Shown piece by piece: positions 42,984-51,932 of a stretch of DNA of 64,000 bases. Below the pieces are notes generated by a model. That model saw only the letters and a program-made list of their open reading frames with translations. It made no database searches and was not told the DNA's origin. Numbering within the stretch: the stretch's first letter is position 1; each line of letters opens with the position of its first letter. Source of the DNA: JANXAZ01 sp964504655 (GTDB lineage Bacteria > Pseudomonadota > Alphaproteobacteria > Geminicoccales > Geminicoccaceae). The position numbers and the translations under genes were made by a program. The stretch lies in NCBI GenBank assembly GCA_964504655.1, contig CAZDFD010000004.1:33014-97013 (forward strand), given 5' to 3'.

Positions 42984-44066
42984 ATGGTCGGAACGCTGGT
43001 GCTCGAGCGCGAACAGGTCCGGGAGCGCACCGAATCTGGCCCTCTTCCGGCCGACCATCCGCCGGTCCGGCCGGCCCGGATCGGCGTGCTCCTGTTGAAC
43101 CTCGGCACGCCGGACGCCACCGACTACTGGTCGATGCGCCGCTACCTCTCGGAGTTCCTGTCCGATCCGCGGGTGATCGACTATCCGCGCTGGCTCTGGC
43201 AGCCGCTCCTGCAGCTCGTGATCCTGAGCCGGAGGCCGTTCTCCAAGGGCCGTGAGTACGACGCGATCTGGAACCGCGAGCTCGACGAGAGCCCGTTGAA
43301 GACGGTGACCCGCAGCCAGGCGGCCAAGCTCGCGGCGCGGCTCGGCGGCCGCCGCCCCGAGATCCTGGTCGACTGGGCGATGCGCTACGGCAATCCCTCG
43401 ATCGCGGGCGCCATCGACCGTCTGGTCGCGCAGGGCTGCCGACGGCTCCTCCTGATGGCGCTCTATCCGCAGTACGCCGCGCCCACGACGGCCACCGCCT
43501 ACGACAAGGCCTTCGACGCCCTGAAGACCCTCAAGTGGCAGCCGGCGGTGCGCACCCTCGGCCCCTACCACGACCATCCGACCTACATCCGCCTGCTCGC
43601 CGACAGCATCCGCGGACACCTGGCGCGCCTCGACTTCGTCCCCGACCTGCTCCTCATGTCCTACCACGGGGTTCCCAAGCGGTTCCTGCTCGAGGGCGAC
43701 CCCTACCACTGCCACTGCCAGAAGACCTCGCGGCTGGTGCGCGAGGCGCTGGGGTGGCCGGCCGAGCGGGCGATGGTCGTGTTCCAGTCGCGCTTCGGCC
43801 GCGAGGAGTGGCTGCAGCCCTACCTGGACGAGACCCTGGCGACGCTGCCCGGGCGCGGCGTCAAGCGCATCGCCGTGATCTCGCCGGCCTTCGCCACCGA
43901 CTGCCTCGAGACCCTCGAGGAGATCGCCGAGGCCGGCAAGGAGACCTTCCTCGCCGCCGGCGGCGAGCGCTTCACCTACATCCCCTGCCTCAACGACGAC
44001 GACGCCCACATCGACCTGCTCGAGGAGCTCGCGCGCGCCGAGCTCGCCGGGTGGGTTGAAAGCTGA
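42984..44066 (+). CDS. hemH: Ferrochelatase
   Basis: 360 residues, inserts iron into protoporphyrin IX in the last step of heme synthesis. GVLLLNLGTPDATDYWSMRR, PLYPQYAAPTT-like (here LMALYPQYAAPTTATAYDKA), the histidine region LLLMSYHGVPKRFLLEGDPY and the FATDCLETLEEIAEAGKETF end block are all present. An N-terminal extension of about 30 residues is charged. ATG 42984 follows GGGGGAAGCGG. The palindrome at 42940-42965 suggests control by an iron or heme regulator. Confidence 0.96.
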   Translation: MVGTLVLEREQVRERTESGPLPADHPPVRPARIGVLLLNLGTPDATDYWSMRRYLSEFLSDPRVIDYPRWLWQPLLQLVILSRRPFSKGREYDAIWNRELDESPLKTVTRSQAAKLAARLGGRRPEILVDWAMRYGNPSIAGAIDRLVAQGCRRLLLMALYPQYAAPTTATAYDKAFDALKTLKWQPAVRTLGPYHDHPTYIRLLADSIRGHLARLDFVPDLLLMSYHGVPKRFLLEGDPYHCHCQKTSRLVREALGWPAERAMVVFQSRFGREEWLQPYLDETLATLPGRGVKRIAVISPAFATDCLETLEEIAEAGKETFLAAGGERFTYIPCLNDDDAHIDLLEELARAELAGWVES

Positions 44067-44139
44067 GGCCGCCCGCGCTACCGGCACATCCCGTTCGCCG
44101 ACCGACCCGCAGGGGGTCCGTCCGCTCGGACGAGGCGGG

Positions 44140-45081
44140 ATGCACGTCGCTCGATCCACGCCCGGCAGCGGCGGGCTCCTGCTCGGCAACGGGGTGACGC
44201 TGGTCGCCATCCTGCTGTGGGCGAGCTCGTTCCTCGCCACCGACGCCCTCTTGCGGAGCTGGACGCCGGTCTGGCTCACGGTCGGCCGGATCCTGGGCGC
44301 CGGCCTCGTACTCCTGGCGTTCTGCGCGCTCACCGGCCGGCTCCGCTCGCTCAGGCCGACCTCCTGGTGGGATCTCGCGCTCGCGAGCGTGCTCGGCTTC
44401 GGCCTGGCCGCGCTCTGCATCGTGTTCGGCCAGGCCTGGTCCGACCCGGTCACGACGTCGATCATCGTGACCGCGATGCCGCTCATCTCGGCGATCCTCG
44501 GGCTGATCGACGGCACCGAGCGGCTCAACGCGCACCTGACCCTGGGCATCCTGCTCGCCATGGCCGGCGGGGTCGTGGCCAGCCTGCCGCCGGGCTCCTG
44601 GCTGCCGGCGCCCAAGGGCGGCGAGTTCCTGGTGCTGCTCTCGCAGATCCTCTGGACCTGGTACTCGCGGATCTCGGCGACCCGCCTCGGCGCCCTCGAC
44701 GCGATCGCCAAGTCGACCCTCGGGCTGACCATCGGCGGCACTTTCCTGCTGCTGGTCGCCTGCCTCCTGACCGCCACCGGCCTGGCGCCGCTCGAGGTCG
44801 ATCTCGGCCGCGACAGCCTCCTCCTGCTCGGCTGGCTCGCCGGCTTCTCGATCGCCGCGAGCGTCTCGCTCTGGCTCGCGGGCGTCCGGCTCCTGGGCGC
44901 CACGGTGGCCTCGATCCACACCAACCTGGCGCCGTTCTACGTGATGCTCATGGCGCTCGTGCTCGGCACCTCGCCCCGACCCGGCCAGTTCCTGGGTGCG
45001 CTGCTCGTGGTGGCGGGCGCCGTCCTGGCGCAGTGGCCGGCGATCCGCCGGGCGAGTGCCACCCTCGCCGCGAGCCCCTGA
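44140..45081 (+). CDS. DMT-family transporter (EamA)
   Basis: 313 residues with about ten membrane helices in two EamA halves. The N-terminal helix pattern WASSFLATDALLRSWTPVWL and the second-half LAGVRLLGATVASIHTNLAPFY are typical of drug/metabolite exporters. Substrate unknown. Start at ATG 44140 after GAGGCGGG. Followed in five bases by the ZapE gene. Confidence 0.88.
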   Translation: MHVARSTPGSGGLLLGNGVTLVAILLWASSFLATDALLRSWTPVWLTVGRILGAGLVLLAFCALTGRLRSLRPTSWWDLALASVLGFGLAALCIVFGQAWSDPVTTSIIVTAMPLISAILGLIDGTERLNAHLTLGILLAMAGGVVASLPPGSWLPAPKGGEFLVLLSQILWTWYSRISATRLGALDAIAKSTLGLTIGGTFLLLVACLLTATGLAPLEVDLGRDSLLLLGWLAGFSIAASVSLWLAGVRLLGATVASIHTNLAPFYVMLMALVLGTSPRPGQFLGALLVVAGAVLAQWPAIRRASATLAASP

Positions 45082-45086
45082 GCCCG

Positions 45087-46247
45087 ATGCCGCTCGCCCG
45101 CCTCGAGCGCCGGATCGCCGGCGGCGAGCTCGAGCCCGACCCGCGCCAGCGGGCCGCCATGGAGCGGCTCGACCGGCTCGCCCGCGAGCTCCGGGCGACG
45201 GCTCCGCCGGCGCCGCGAGCGCGCGGCCTGCTCGGCCGCCTCGGCCGCGGGGCCGCGCCGCCGGCGCCGCGCGGGGTCTACCTGCACGGCGATGTCGGCC
45301 GCGGCAAATCGATGCTCATGGACCTGTTCCTCGAGGCGGCGCCGATCACGGCCAAGCGCCGGGTGCACTTCCACGCCTTCATGCTCGAGGTGCAGCGCCG
45401 GCTGGCCGAGCTGCGCAGGCAGGGCGACCTCGGCGATCCGCTCGGCGCGATCGCGGGCGAGATCGCGGCCACCACCCGCCTCCTCTGCTTCGACGAGCTG
45501 CAGGTCACCGACATCGCCGACGCGATGATCCTCGGGCGGCTGTTCGAGGCGCTGCTCGCGGCCGGCGTGGTGCTCGTCGCGACCTCGAACTGGCCGCCCG
45601 GCCGGCTCTACGAGGGCGGCCTCAACCGCGACCGCTTCCTGCCCTTCATCGAGCTGCTCCTGGCCCGCCTCGACGTGGTGGCGCTCGACGGGCCGGTCGA
45701 CTACCGGCTGCGCCGGCTCGAGGGCGTGCCGGTCTACCTGGCGCCGCTCGGCCCGGAGACCGAGGCGCGGCTCGCCCGGATCCTGACCGTCCTGACCGAC
45801 GGCATGCCGCTTCGCCCCGAGACCCTCGAGGTGCAGGGACGTCGCCTCGAGGTGCCCCGCGCCGCCGGCGGGCTCGCGGCCTTCCCCTTCCGGGCGCTGT
45901 GCGAGCGGCCGCTGGGTGCGGCCGACTATCTGGCGCTCACCGAGCGCTACCACAGCCTCGTGCTCGAGGGCGTCCCGGTTCTCTCGCCCGACCGGCGCAA
46001 CGAGGCGCGCCGGCTCGTGACGCTGGTCGACGCGCTCTACGAACGCCGCGTCATGCTGATCCTGACCGCCGAGGCCGAGCCGGAGCGGCTCTATCCCGAG
46101 GGCGACGGTGCCTTCGAGTTCCGCCGCACGGTGAGTCGGCTGATCGAGATGCAGAGCCGGGACTGGCTCGAGCGCTGCCGCGATCGCCGGCCCGCGGACC
46201 TGCCGGCGAGCTTCGCCCCGTTCGCGCTGACCTCCGACCTCGGCTGA
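45087..46247 (+). CDS. zapE: ZapE/AFG1-family cell-division ATPase
   Basis: 386 residues. Walker A YLHGDVGRGKSMLMDLF, the block KRRVHFHAFMLEVQRRL, Walker B LLCFDELQVTD, VATSNWPPGRLYEGGLNRDR, and the C-terminal motif LPFIELL. AFG1-type ATPases affect Z-ring stability in bacteria and mitochondrial protein handling in eukaryotes. Five bases after the DMT gene. The proline-rich linker near residue 40 is a bit longer than usual. Confidence 0.92.
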   Translation: MPLARLERRIAGGELEPDPRQRAAMERLDRLARELRATAPPAPRARGLLGRLGRGAAPPAPRGVYLHGDVGRGKSMLMDLFLEAAPITAKRRVHFHAFMLEVQRRLAELRRQGDLGDPLGAIAGEIAATTRLLCFDELQVTDIADAMILGRLFEALLAAGVVLVATSNWPPGRLYEGGLNRDRFLPFIELLLARLDVVALDGPVDYRLRRLEGVPVYLAPLGPETEARLARILTVLTDGMPLRPETLEVQGRRLEVPRAAGGLAAFPFRALCERPLGAADYLALTERYHSLVLEGVPVLSPDRRNEARRLVTLVDALYERRVMLILTAEAEPERLYPEGDGAFEFRRTVSRLIEMQSRDWLERCRDRRPADLPASFAPFALTSDLG

Positions 46248-46274
46248 GCCGGCGGCCGGACGCCCACCGCAGGC

Positions 46275-47081
46275 TCAGGGCGAGCGCCAGTCGCGGTCCG
46301 GGGCCACCGGCGGCGCGCCGTCGGTCGGCAGCCGCGCCAGGTGGCGGAACATCGCCACCGCCCGGTTGACGAGTGCCGCGTCGGGCGGCTCGAGGAAGGC
46401 GGGCAGGTTGGAGACCAGCCGCGTGAGGGAGAAGTAGCGCCACAGCTCGCCCGCCGGCTCGCGCTCGAGGCTCGCCCGGGTCCGGATGCCGCCCGCACCG
46501 ATCACCGCGAGCCCGAGCAAGGTCACCGGCAGCGCGTTGGCGATGTCGATCTCGATCCGCCCCGGCGCCGGCTCGCGCAGCCACAGCCTGTTGACGATCG
46601 CGCTCACCGGCTCGTCGTCCTTCTCGAGGAAGTGGACCGGTGCGCCGGTGCGCAGTTCCGCGAGTTGGAAGTCGGGCCGCCGCGCTCCGGGGTCGGCCGT
46701 CTCGAGCGCGCTGGCGTCGACCAGCATCGGCTGCCAGCGCTGCCTGCGGACCGACCAGGTGCGCGCCTCGAGCAGGCCCGAGACCGCAGCGATCCGGGCG
46801 AGCAGCGGCTCGGCTCCGCCGTCCGCCCGGAACCGGCCGGCGAGCGCCAGGATCCGCCCGCCCGGCAGTGGTTCCCAGCCGAGGCAGGCGGGCGGCTGCC
46901 AGCGGCCGCCGATCTCGGCTGGCCAGACCCGGACCGCCGGCACCGGTCCGGGCTCGACATAGCCGGGCACCGACGGGCCGGCGCAGGGCGGCACGGGCTC
47001 CTCGGCGACCGCCGCGGCGCCGGCGAGCCCGGCCCCGCGACCGGCGAGCAGGGCTCCCCCGAATGCGCCGAGCCGCAGCAT
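46275..47081 (-). CDS. Exported protein of unknown function (DUF6675-like)
   Basis: 268 residues with a signal peptide (ALLAGRGAGLAGAAAVA). The rest is a single soluble domain with stretches such as RTWSVRRQRWQPMLVDAS and ARRPDFQLAELRTGAPVHF, resembling an exported family seen in several Gram-negative bacteria. No catalytic motif is clear. ATG 47081. It converges on the ZapE gene and is divergent from the small Cys-rich gene. Confidence 0.65.
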   Translation of the reverse strand: MLRLGAFGGALLAGRGAGLAGAAAVAEEPVPPCAGPSVPGYVEPGPVPAVRVWPAEIGGRWQPPACLGWEPLPGGRILALAGRFRADGGAEPLLARIAAVSGLLEARTWSVRRQRWQPMLVDASALETADPGARRPDFQLAELRTGAPVHFLEKDDEPVSAIVNRLWLREPAPGRIEIDIANALPVTLLGLAVIGAGGIRTRASLEREPAGELWRYFSLTRLVSNLPAFLEPPDAALVNRAVAMFRHLARLPTDGAPPVAPDRDWRSP

Positions 47082-47141
47082 CGCCGTCCGCCGGCCCGAG
47101 CCTTCGGCTAGGATCGCTCCGATCCCGCGCGGACCTCGCTC

Positions 47142-47516
47142 ATGCCCCGCTGCCACCCGAGCCTACTCCTTCCGGCGATCCTGGTCGCCGCGCTCCTGCC
47201 CGTCACGAGCCTGCATGCCGAGGCGCCCGCCTGCAATGCCGCGACCGCCGGTGCCGTCACCTGCATGGCCGGGCGGATGTGCGCCTGCGACCTGCAGCGG
47301 TCGGGGAGGATGACCGGGGCGCGCGAGGGCTGGCGCTGGGACTGCGGGATCCTGCGGCCCGCCTGCGGCGGCGGCCCGGACACGCCGGCCATGACCGGCG
47401 ACTACCCGGAGAACCTACCGTCCTCCCTGAGCCTCGAGCGCGACACGCTGATCGTCCGGCCGCGGCCCCGGCCCGACCCCGACCGGCCCGGGCACGGGCG
47501 CCCGCCTTGGCGCTGA
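47142..47516 (+). CDS. Small exported cysteine-rich protein
   Basis: 124 residues. A signal peptide (LLLPAILVAALLPVTSLHAE) leaves a mature part with six cysteines in TCMAGRMCACDL and WDCGILRPACGGG, probably disulfide-linked in the periplasm. The last 30 residues are Pro/Arg/Asp rich. Its last 102 bases overlap the convergent opgC gene. Function unknown. Confidence 0.6.
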   Translation: MPRCHPSLLLPAILVAALLPVTSLHAEAPACNAATAGAVTCMAGRMCACDLQRSGRMTGAREGWRWDCGILRPACGGGPDTPAMTGDYPENLPSSLSLERDTLIVRPRPRPDPDRPGHGRPPWR

Positions 47517-48749
47517 GCGGGCGGCGCGCTGCCAGGGCTCGGCCTTGAGCCAGCCGACGAGCGCCGCCACGCCCGCCATGGCGGCGATGCCCGCGAGGTT
47601 GGCGACCGCCTCGAGCAGGAGCCCGCGGTCGCCGTGGTCGAGGGCGAAGCCCAGAACCCGCGCCAACAGCATCGAGGCGAGGAAGGAGGCCAGCGCCTGC
47701 TGGCCGATCGCCGCGACCCGGCGCGCCCAGCCCTGCTCGAGCAGCCACGGCCAGCGCTCGACCGCGGCGAGTGCCAGGCAGCCGACGGCCAGCACGTGCA
47801 GGATCCGGATCGGGTGCTCGTCGGCCTTGAAGGCGGCCGGCGCCAGGAGCCAGTCGTAGAGTGCCTGCAGGGCCTCGAGCCGCGGCACGACCGCCCAGTG
47901 GGAGAGCGGGATCCAGAGGATCACCCACGCCAGGGCCAGCCGCACCAGCCAGGGGTGGAGCGGCGGCACCACGAGCCAGCCGCGGCCGAAGGCGAATCCG
48001 ATGAAGAACAGGAGCTGCCAGGCGAACGGGTTGAAGCCCCACCCCACGCCCGGCTCGAACGGGCTGCCCGGCAGGTTGAGGCCGGCGCGACCGGCCAGGT
48101 AGAGCCCGAGCACCAGGGCGGCGGCGAGCCGGCGGTCGAGCGCGGCGAGCGCCACGACCAGGGGCACGAGCGCGAGCGCCACCATGTAGACCGGCAGGAT
48201 CTCGAAATAGGGCGGCACCCACTGGAGCGTGACGACCGCGACGAGCGCCACGGCCGGCGCGTCCAGGAGGGGGGTCAGCCCGTTCTCGGCGACCCAGTCG
48301 CGGCCCTCGACCGGCCACTCCGCCTGGGCCCAGAGCACGAGCCCGACCGTCACCAGGAAGAGCCCGAGATTGGCCCAGTAGATCTGCCAGATCCGGTTCA
48401 GCACGCGCACCGTGCCGAGTACCCAGCCGGCGCGCTCGAAGGTGCCGCCGAACGCGATCCCGGTGGCGATGCCCGAGCACAGCACGAACACGTCGGCGGC
48501 ATCCGAGGGCCCGAACCGGGCCGGTATCCAGAGCGCCCAGCGGTTGGCCGGGATGTGGGCGATCAGGATGATGATCATGGCGAGTCCGCGCGCCAGATCG
48601 AGCCGCGCGTCGCGCGGCCGGCTCGGCCCTGCACCCTGTCGCGGTCCCGCCACCGCCACGGCCCCGTCCACTTCGATGCCCAGCCCGGTACGGCGCCGGC
48701 GATTGCCGGCGTCGGCCGCTCCGTGCATATAGATCGCTGGAGTGGTCAC
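47415..48749 (-). CDS. opgC: OpgC-family acyltransferase (periplasmic glucan succinylation)
   Basis: About 444 residues and roughly ten membrane helices. Characteristic segments: RLDLARGLAMIIILIAHIP, SDAADVFVLCSGIATGIAFG, and PPYFEILPVYMVALAL. OpgC transfers succinyl groups to osmoregulated periplasmic glucans. The start is uncertain: GTG 48749 or ATG 48728 (seven codons later), neither with a clear ribosome site. Its 3' end overlaps the small Cys-rich gene. Confidence 0.85.
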   Translation of the reverse strand: MTTPAIYMHGAADAGNRRRRTGLGIEVDGAVAVAGPRQGAGPSRPRDARLDLARGLAMIIILIAHIPANRWALWIPARFGPSDAADVFVLCSGIATGIAFGGTFERAGWVLGTVRVLNRIWQIYWANLGLFLVTVGLVLWAQAEWPVEGRDWVAENGLTPLLDAPAVALVAVVTLQWVPPYFEILPVYMVALALVPLVVALAALDRRLAAALVLGLYLAGRAGLNLPGSPFEPGVGWGFNPFAWQLLFFIGFAFGRGWLVVPPLHPWLVRLALAWVILWIPLSHWAVVPRLEALQALYDWLLAPAAFKADEHPIRILHVLAVGCLALAAVERWPWLLEQGWARRVAAIGQQALASFLASMLLARVLGFALDHGDRGLLLEAVANLAGIAAMAGVAALVGWLKAEPWQRAARSAPRRAPVPGPVGVGPGPRPDDQRVALEAQGGR

Positions 48750-48798
48750 CAGGGCTCACGATGCCGTGGGCGACCCGAGGTGAGGGACGAGGTCGGGC

Positions 48799-49362
48799 AT
48801 GCGCACGCTGCGTTGGGCGGTGCTCGGGACGCTGATCGCGGGGTCGGCCGGCGCCCAGACGTCGCTGATCGACCCCGATCGCGCCTGGCAGCGGCGCCAG
48901 GCCGACACGATCGAGCGCCGTGCCGTCACCGACCCCTCCGGTGCCGCCAGCCAGGCGCGCGAGCAGCGCCGCCTGCTCGGGGTCCAGACCCGCGGCTCGA
49001 TCGACGCCGATGCGGTCACGACCGAGCAGCGGCTCGAGCGGGCGGCGACCGGCTCGGGACGCGCCGCCGGGCCGGTTCCGCCGCGCCCGGCCCGGGCCGG
49101 CGAGCCCTTGCCGTTCAGCGCCGACACGACGCGCGACCGCGAGCTGTTCGGTGGCGAGCGCGATCCGCTCGCCACGGCCGACCTCCTGCTCGAGCGGGCC
49201 GCCGAGGGGATCGCCGAGGGCCGCACGGATGCCGCCCGCTCCGACCTGTCGCTCGTCGCCACCGAGCTGCAGATGGCCGGCGGCATCGCCGAGCCGGGCC
49301 GCCTCGACCGCGCCCGCCGCCGGCTCGGCGAACTCGAGGCGCGGCTGCCGATCCCGCGCTGA
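48799..49362 (+). CDS. Exported protein of unknown function
   Basis: 187 residues, signal peptide (LGTLIAGSAGAQ) then a polar, charged and mostly helical protein with Arg/Glu-rich segments (ERRAVTDPSGAASQAREQRR) and DLLLERAAEGIAEGRTDAAR near the end. No family recognised. ATG at 48799 follows GAGG. Divergent from opgC with 49 bases between and convergent with the RraA-like gene seven bases away. Confidence 0.6.
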   Translation: MRTLRWAVLGTLIAGSAGAQTSLIDPDRAWQRRQADTIERRAVTDPSGAASQAREQRRLLGVQTRGSIDADAVTTEQRLERAATGSGRAAGPVPPRPARAGEPLPFSADTTRDRELFGGERDPLATADLLLERAAEGIAEGRTDAARSDLSLVATELQMAGGIAEPGRLDRARRRLGELEARLPIPR

Positions 49363-49369
49363 GCCGCGG

Positions 49370-50083
49370 CTAGCGGCCGCGCTCGCGGCGCCAGGTCGCG
49401 AATTCGGCCCGGCTCGCCTCGGAGGCCGGGTAGAGGCCGGGCAGGCGGCTGCCGGCCCGCACCCGCTCCTCGACGAAGTCCTCGTAGGCCGTCATCTCGG
49501 CCGCCTCCTCGGCCACTTCGGCTGCGAGGTGCGCCGGGATGCAGACCACACCCTCGCCGTCGCCGACCATCACGTCGCCCGGGTAGACCGCGACCCCGCC
49601 GCAGGCGATCGGCAGGCCCAGATCGGCGGCGTGGTGGAAGATCGGACCGGTCGGCGCGCTCGGCCGGCGATGGTAGGCCGGGAAGCCCAGCCCGGCGATC
49701 GTCGGGCTGTCGCGAAAGCCGCCGTCGGTGACGATGCCCGCGACACCACGCACCTTGAGGCGGGTGATCAGGATGTCGCCCGCCGAGGCGCCGCGCGCGT
49801 CGCCACGGCTGTCGATGACCAGCACCCGGCCGGCCGGGCAGGTCTCGATCGCCTTGCGCTGCGGGTGCTCGGGATCGGCGTAGGCCGCCATCACGTCGAG
49901 GTCCTCGCGGGCCGGGATCATCCGCAGCGTGAACGCCTCGCCGACCATGCGCGGCAGCCCCGGGGCGAGCGGATGGACGTCCTGCAGGTAGATGTTGCGG
50001 AACCCGCGCTTGAACAGGCAGGTGGTCAAGGTGGCGGTGCTGACGCCCTGCAGGCGCGCCCGCGTGGTCCCGTCGAGTGGCAT
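49370..50083 (-). CDS. RraA-family protein (HMG aldolase/regulator-like)
   Basis: 237 residues. Family blocks GDILITRLKVRGVAGIVTDG-like region, the conserved GGFRDSP, IACGGVAVYPGDVMVGDGEG, and TCLFKRGFRN at the N-terminus. RraA-type proteins either bind RNase E or act as 4-hydroxy-4-methyl-2-oxoglutarate aldolases; the D-G-G-x-R-D motif points to the aldolase form. ATG 50083. Divergent from the GNAT gene. Confidence 0.88.
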   Translation of the reverse strand: MPLDGTTRARLQGVSTATLTTCLFKRGFRNIYLQDVHPLAPGLPRMVGEAFTLRMIPAREDLDVMAAYADPEHPQRKAIETCPAGRVLVIDSRGDARGASAGDILITRLKVRGVAGIVTDGGFRDSPTIAGLGFPAYHRRPSAPTGPIFHHAADLGLPIACGGVAVYPGDVMVGDGEGVVCIPAHLAAEVAEEAAEMTAYEDFVEERVRAGSRLPGLYPASEASRAEFATWRRERGR

Positions 50084-50175
50084 TCCCCGAGCCCTCCCGC
50101 GACGCCGCCGCCCCTGGCGGCGACGGTCGTCGCCCGGCATGCTGCGGCGTGCAGGCGATAGCCCGGATCCCGCGC

Positions 50176-50718
50176 ATGGACCACCTCCAGCTCCGCGAGG
50201 CCCTGGAGCGCGACCTCGAGGCGCTGCTCGCGATCTATGCACCCGAGGTCCGGCACGGCACCGCGAGTTGGGAGTGGGAGCCGCCCGATCTCGAGGAGTA
50301 CGGTCGCCGCTTCGCGGCCCAGCGCGCCAGCGGCTGGCCCTGGCTCGTGGCGGAGCAGGACGGCCGGCTCCTGGGCTACGCCCATGCCGGCCGCTACCGG
50401 CCGCGGATCGGCTACGCTTGGTGCCTCGAGGACTCGGTCTACGTCGCGGCGCCGGCGCGCGGCCGGGGGATCGCCCGGCGGCTGCTCGGGGCGCTGATCG
50501 AGCGCTGCGCCGCGCGCGGCGCCCGGCAGATGGTGGCGGTGATCGGCGACAGCGCCAATCTGCCCTCGATCGCCCTGCACCGGGCCTGCGGCTTCCGCGA
50601 GGTCGGCCGGCTGCCCTCGATCGGCTTCAAGGCCGGCCGCTGGCTGGATTCCGTCCTCATGCAGCGGGCGCTGGGTGAGGGTGACACGACCCCGCCCGGG
50701 CCGCCGCCCGGGGCCTAG
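50176..50718 (+). CDS. GNAT N-acetyltransferase (phosphinothricin acetyltransferase-like)
   Basis: 180 residues. It has the acetyl-CoA loop RGRGIARRLLGALIE and the late NLPSIALHRACGFREVG block typical of the Pat group. YAPEVRHGTASWEWEPPD at the N-terminus also fits. Probably acetylates a small amine or an amino acid. ATG 50176. The end overlaps the peroxidase gene stop by four bases. Confidence 0.85.
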   Translation: MDHLQLREALERDLEALLAIYAPEVRHGTASWEWEPPDLEEYGRRFAAQRASGWPWLVAEQDGRLLGYAHAGRYRPRIGYAWCLEDSVYVAAPARGRGIARRLLGALIERCAARGARQMVAVIGDSANLPSIALHRACGFREVGRLPSIGFKAGRWLDSVLMQRALGEGDTTPPGPPPGA

Positions 50719-51755
50719 CGCGCCGGCCGCGGCGTCTCGCGCACCGAAGGCGGCAGAACCGGCAGCACGATCGAGGGCTGGCGGCCGGTCAGGCTCACGA
50801 GGAACGCCGCCACCGCGCGGGTCTCGGCAGGGGTCAGCTCGACCCCGAGCTGGGCGCTGCCCATCACCGCCACCGCCTGCTCGAGGTCCCAGGCGCTGCC
50901 CGAGTGGAAGTAGGGTGCGGTCAAGGCGACGTTGCGCAGGCTCGGCACCTTGAAGACGTAGGCGTCGTCCGGCGTCTTGGTGACCATGAGTCGGCCCTTG
51001 TCGTCGGGCGGCAGGAGCTCGTGGCCGGGGCGCTGCACCACGCCGAACGGCGCGTAGCGGTCGCCGCCCAGATTGACGCCCCGGTGGCAGGAGGCGCAGC
51101 CCTTGTCCAGGAACAGCGCGAGCCCGGCCTTCTCCTCGGCCGAGAGGGCGTCGGCGTCGCCCAAAAGGTAGCGGTCGAAGGGGGCGTCCGGGGTCAGCAG
51201 CGTCGCCACGAACAGCACGAGCGCCTTCTCGACGTTGGCGAAGGTCACGGGCTCCGCCTCGCCCGGGAAGGCCCACTCGAAGAAGCTGCGGTAGCCCGGG
51301 ATCGCGCGCAGCAGCGCCTCGGTCTTCTCGCGCGTGCTTCCCATCCCGGTGGCGCTCGTGATCGGCCGCGCCGACTGCTCGGCCAGGTCCGTTGCGCGGC
51401 CGTCCCAGGACTGCGCGGTGTTGAGCACCGCGTTGTAGATCGTGGGCACGTTGCGCGAGCCGTGCTGCCAGTTGTGGCCGATGGCGTGCGGCCGGCCGTC
51501 GGCGCCACCGAGACCGACCTGGTGGCAGGTGGCGCAGGCGATGTTGTGGTCGGCGGAGAGCCGCGGGTCGAAGAACAGCATCTTGCCGAGCTCGACCTTG
51601 GCGGTCGTGGCGGGGTTGCCGGGCAGCTCGGGAGGCCGGCTCGGTAGCGGCTGGAACAGCTCCCGGGCCCGGCGCAGCAGGTCGTCGGCGCCGGCCGCGG
51701 TCGCGCCGCCGCCCACCACCGCCAGAAGGCCGACCACCGCCAGCAGACGCCGCAT
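50715..51755 (-). CDS. Di-heme cytochrome c peroxidase family protein
   Basis: 346 residues with a signal peptide (LLAVVGLLAVVGGGATA). Two heme c sites: CATCH (Cys74-His78) and CASCH (Cys220-His224), with GKMLFFDPRLSADH, RNVPTIYNAVLN and the C-terminal VPSLRNVALTAPYFHSG block. It is a periplasmic peroxidase of the CcpA/MauG-like fold; substrate peroxide or a bound protein. ATG 51755 after GGGGGAGGAG. Length is normal. Confidence 0.92.
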   Translation of the reverse strand: MRRLLAVVGLLAVVGGGATAAGADDLLRRARELFQPLPSRPPELPGNPATTAKVELGKMLFFDPRLSADHNIACATCHQVGLGGADGRPHAIGHNWQHGSRNVPTIYNAVLNTAQSWDGRATDLAEQSARPITSATGMGSTREKTEALLRAIPGYRSFFEWAFPGEAEPVTFANVEKALVLFVATLLTPDAPFDRYLLGDADALSAEEKAGLALFLDKGCASCHRGVNLGGDRYAPFGVVQRPGHELLPPDDKGRLMVTKTPDDAYVFKVPSLRNVALTAPYFHSGSAWDLEQAVAVMGSAQLGVELTPAETRAVAAFLVSLTGRQPSIVLPVLPPSVRETPRPAR

Positions 51756-51932
51756 CCGCTCCTCCCCCGCGCTCGCGCCGCCGCCCTTGTTCCATCGGGC
51801 GGCGGCCGAGGCAATGGCCTGCGGGTCACGCCCGGCCCGCGCGGCCGCCATGCCGGAGGCCGCCTTGCCCGCCGGAGCGCGAGGCGCCATGTGCGCGCCC
51901 ACGACGTCCCTCGCGCGAGGAAAGAGAGCAGC

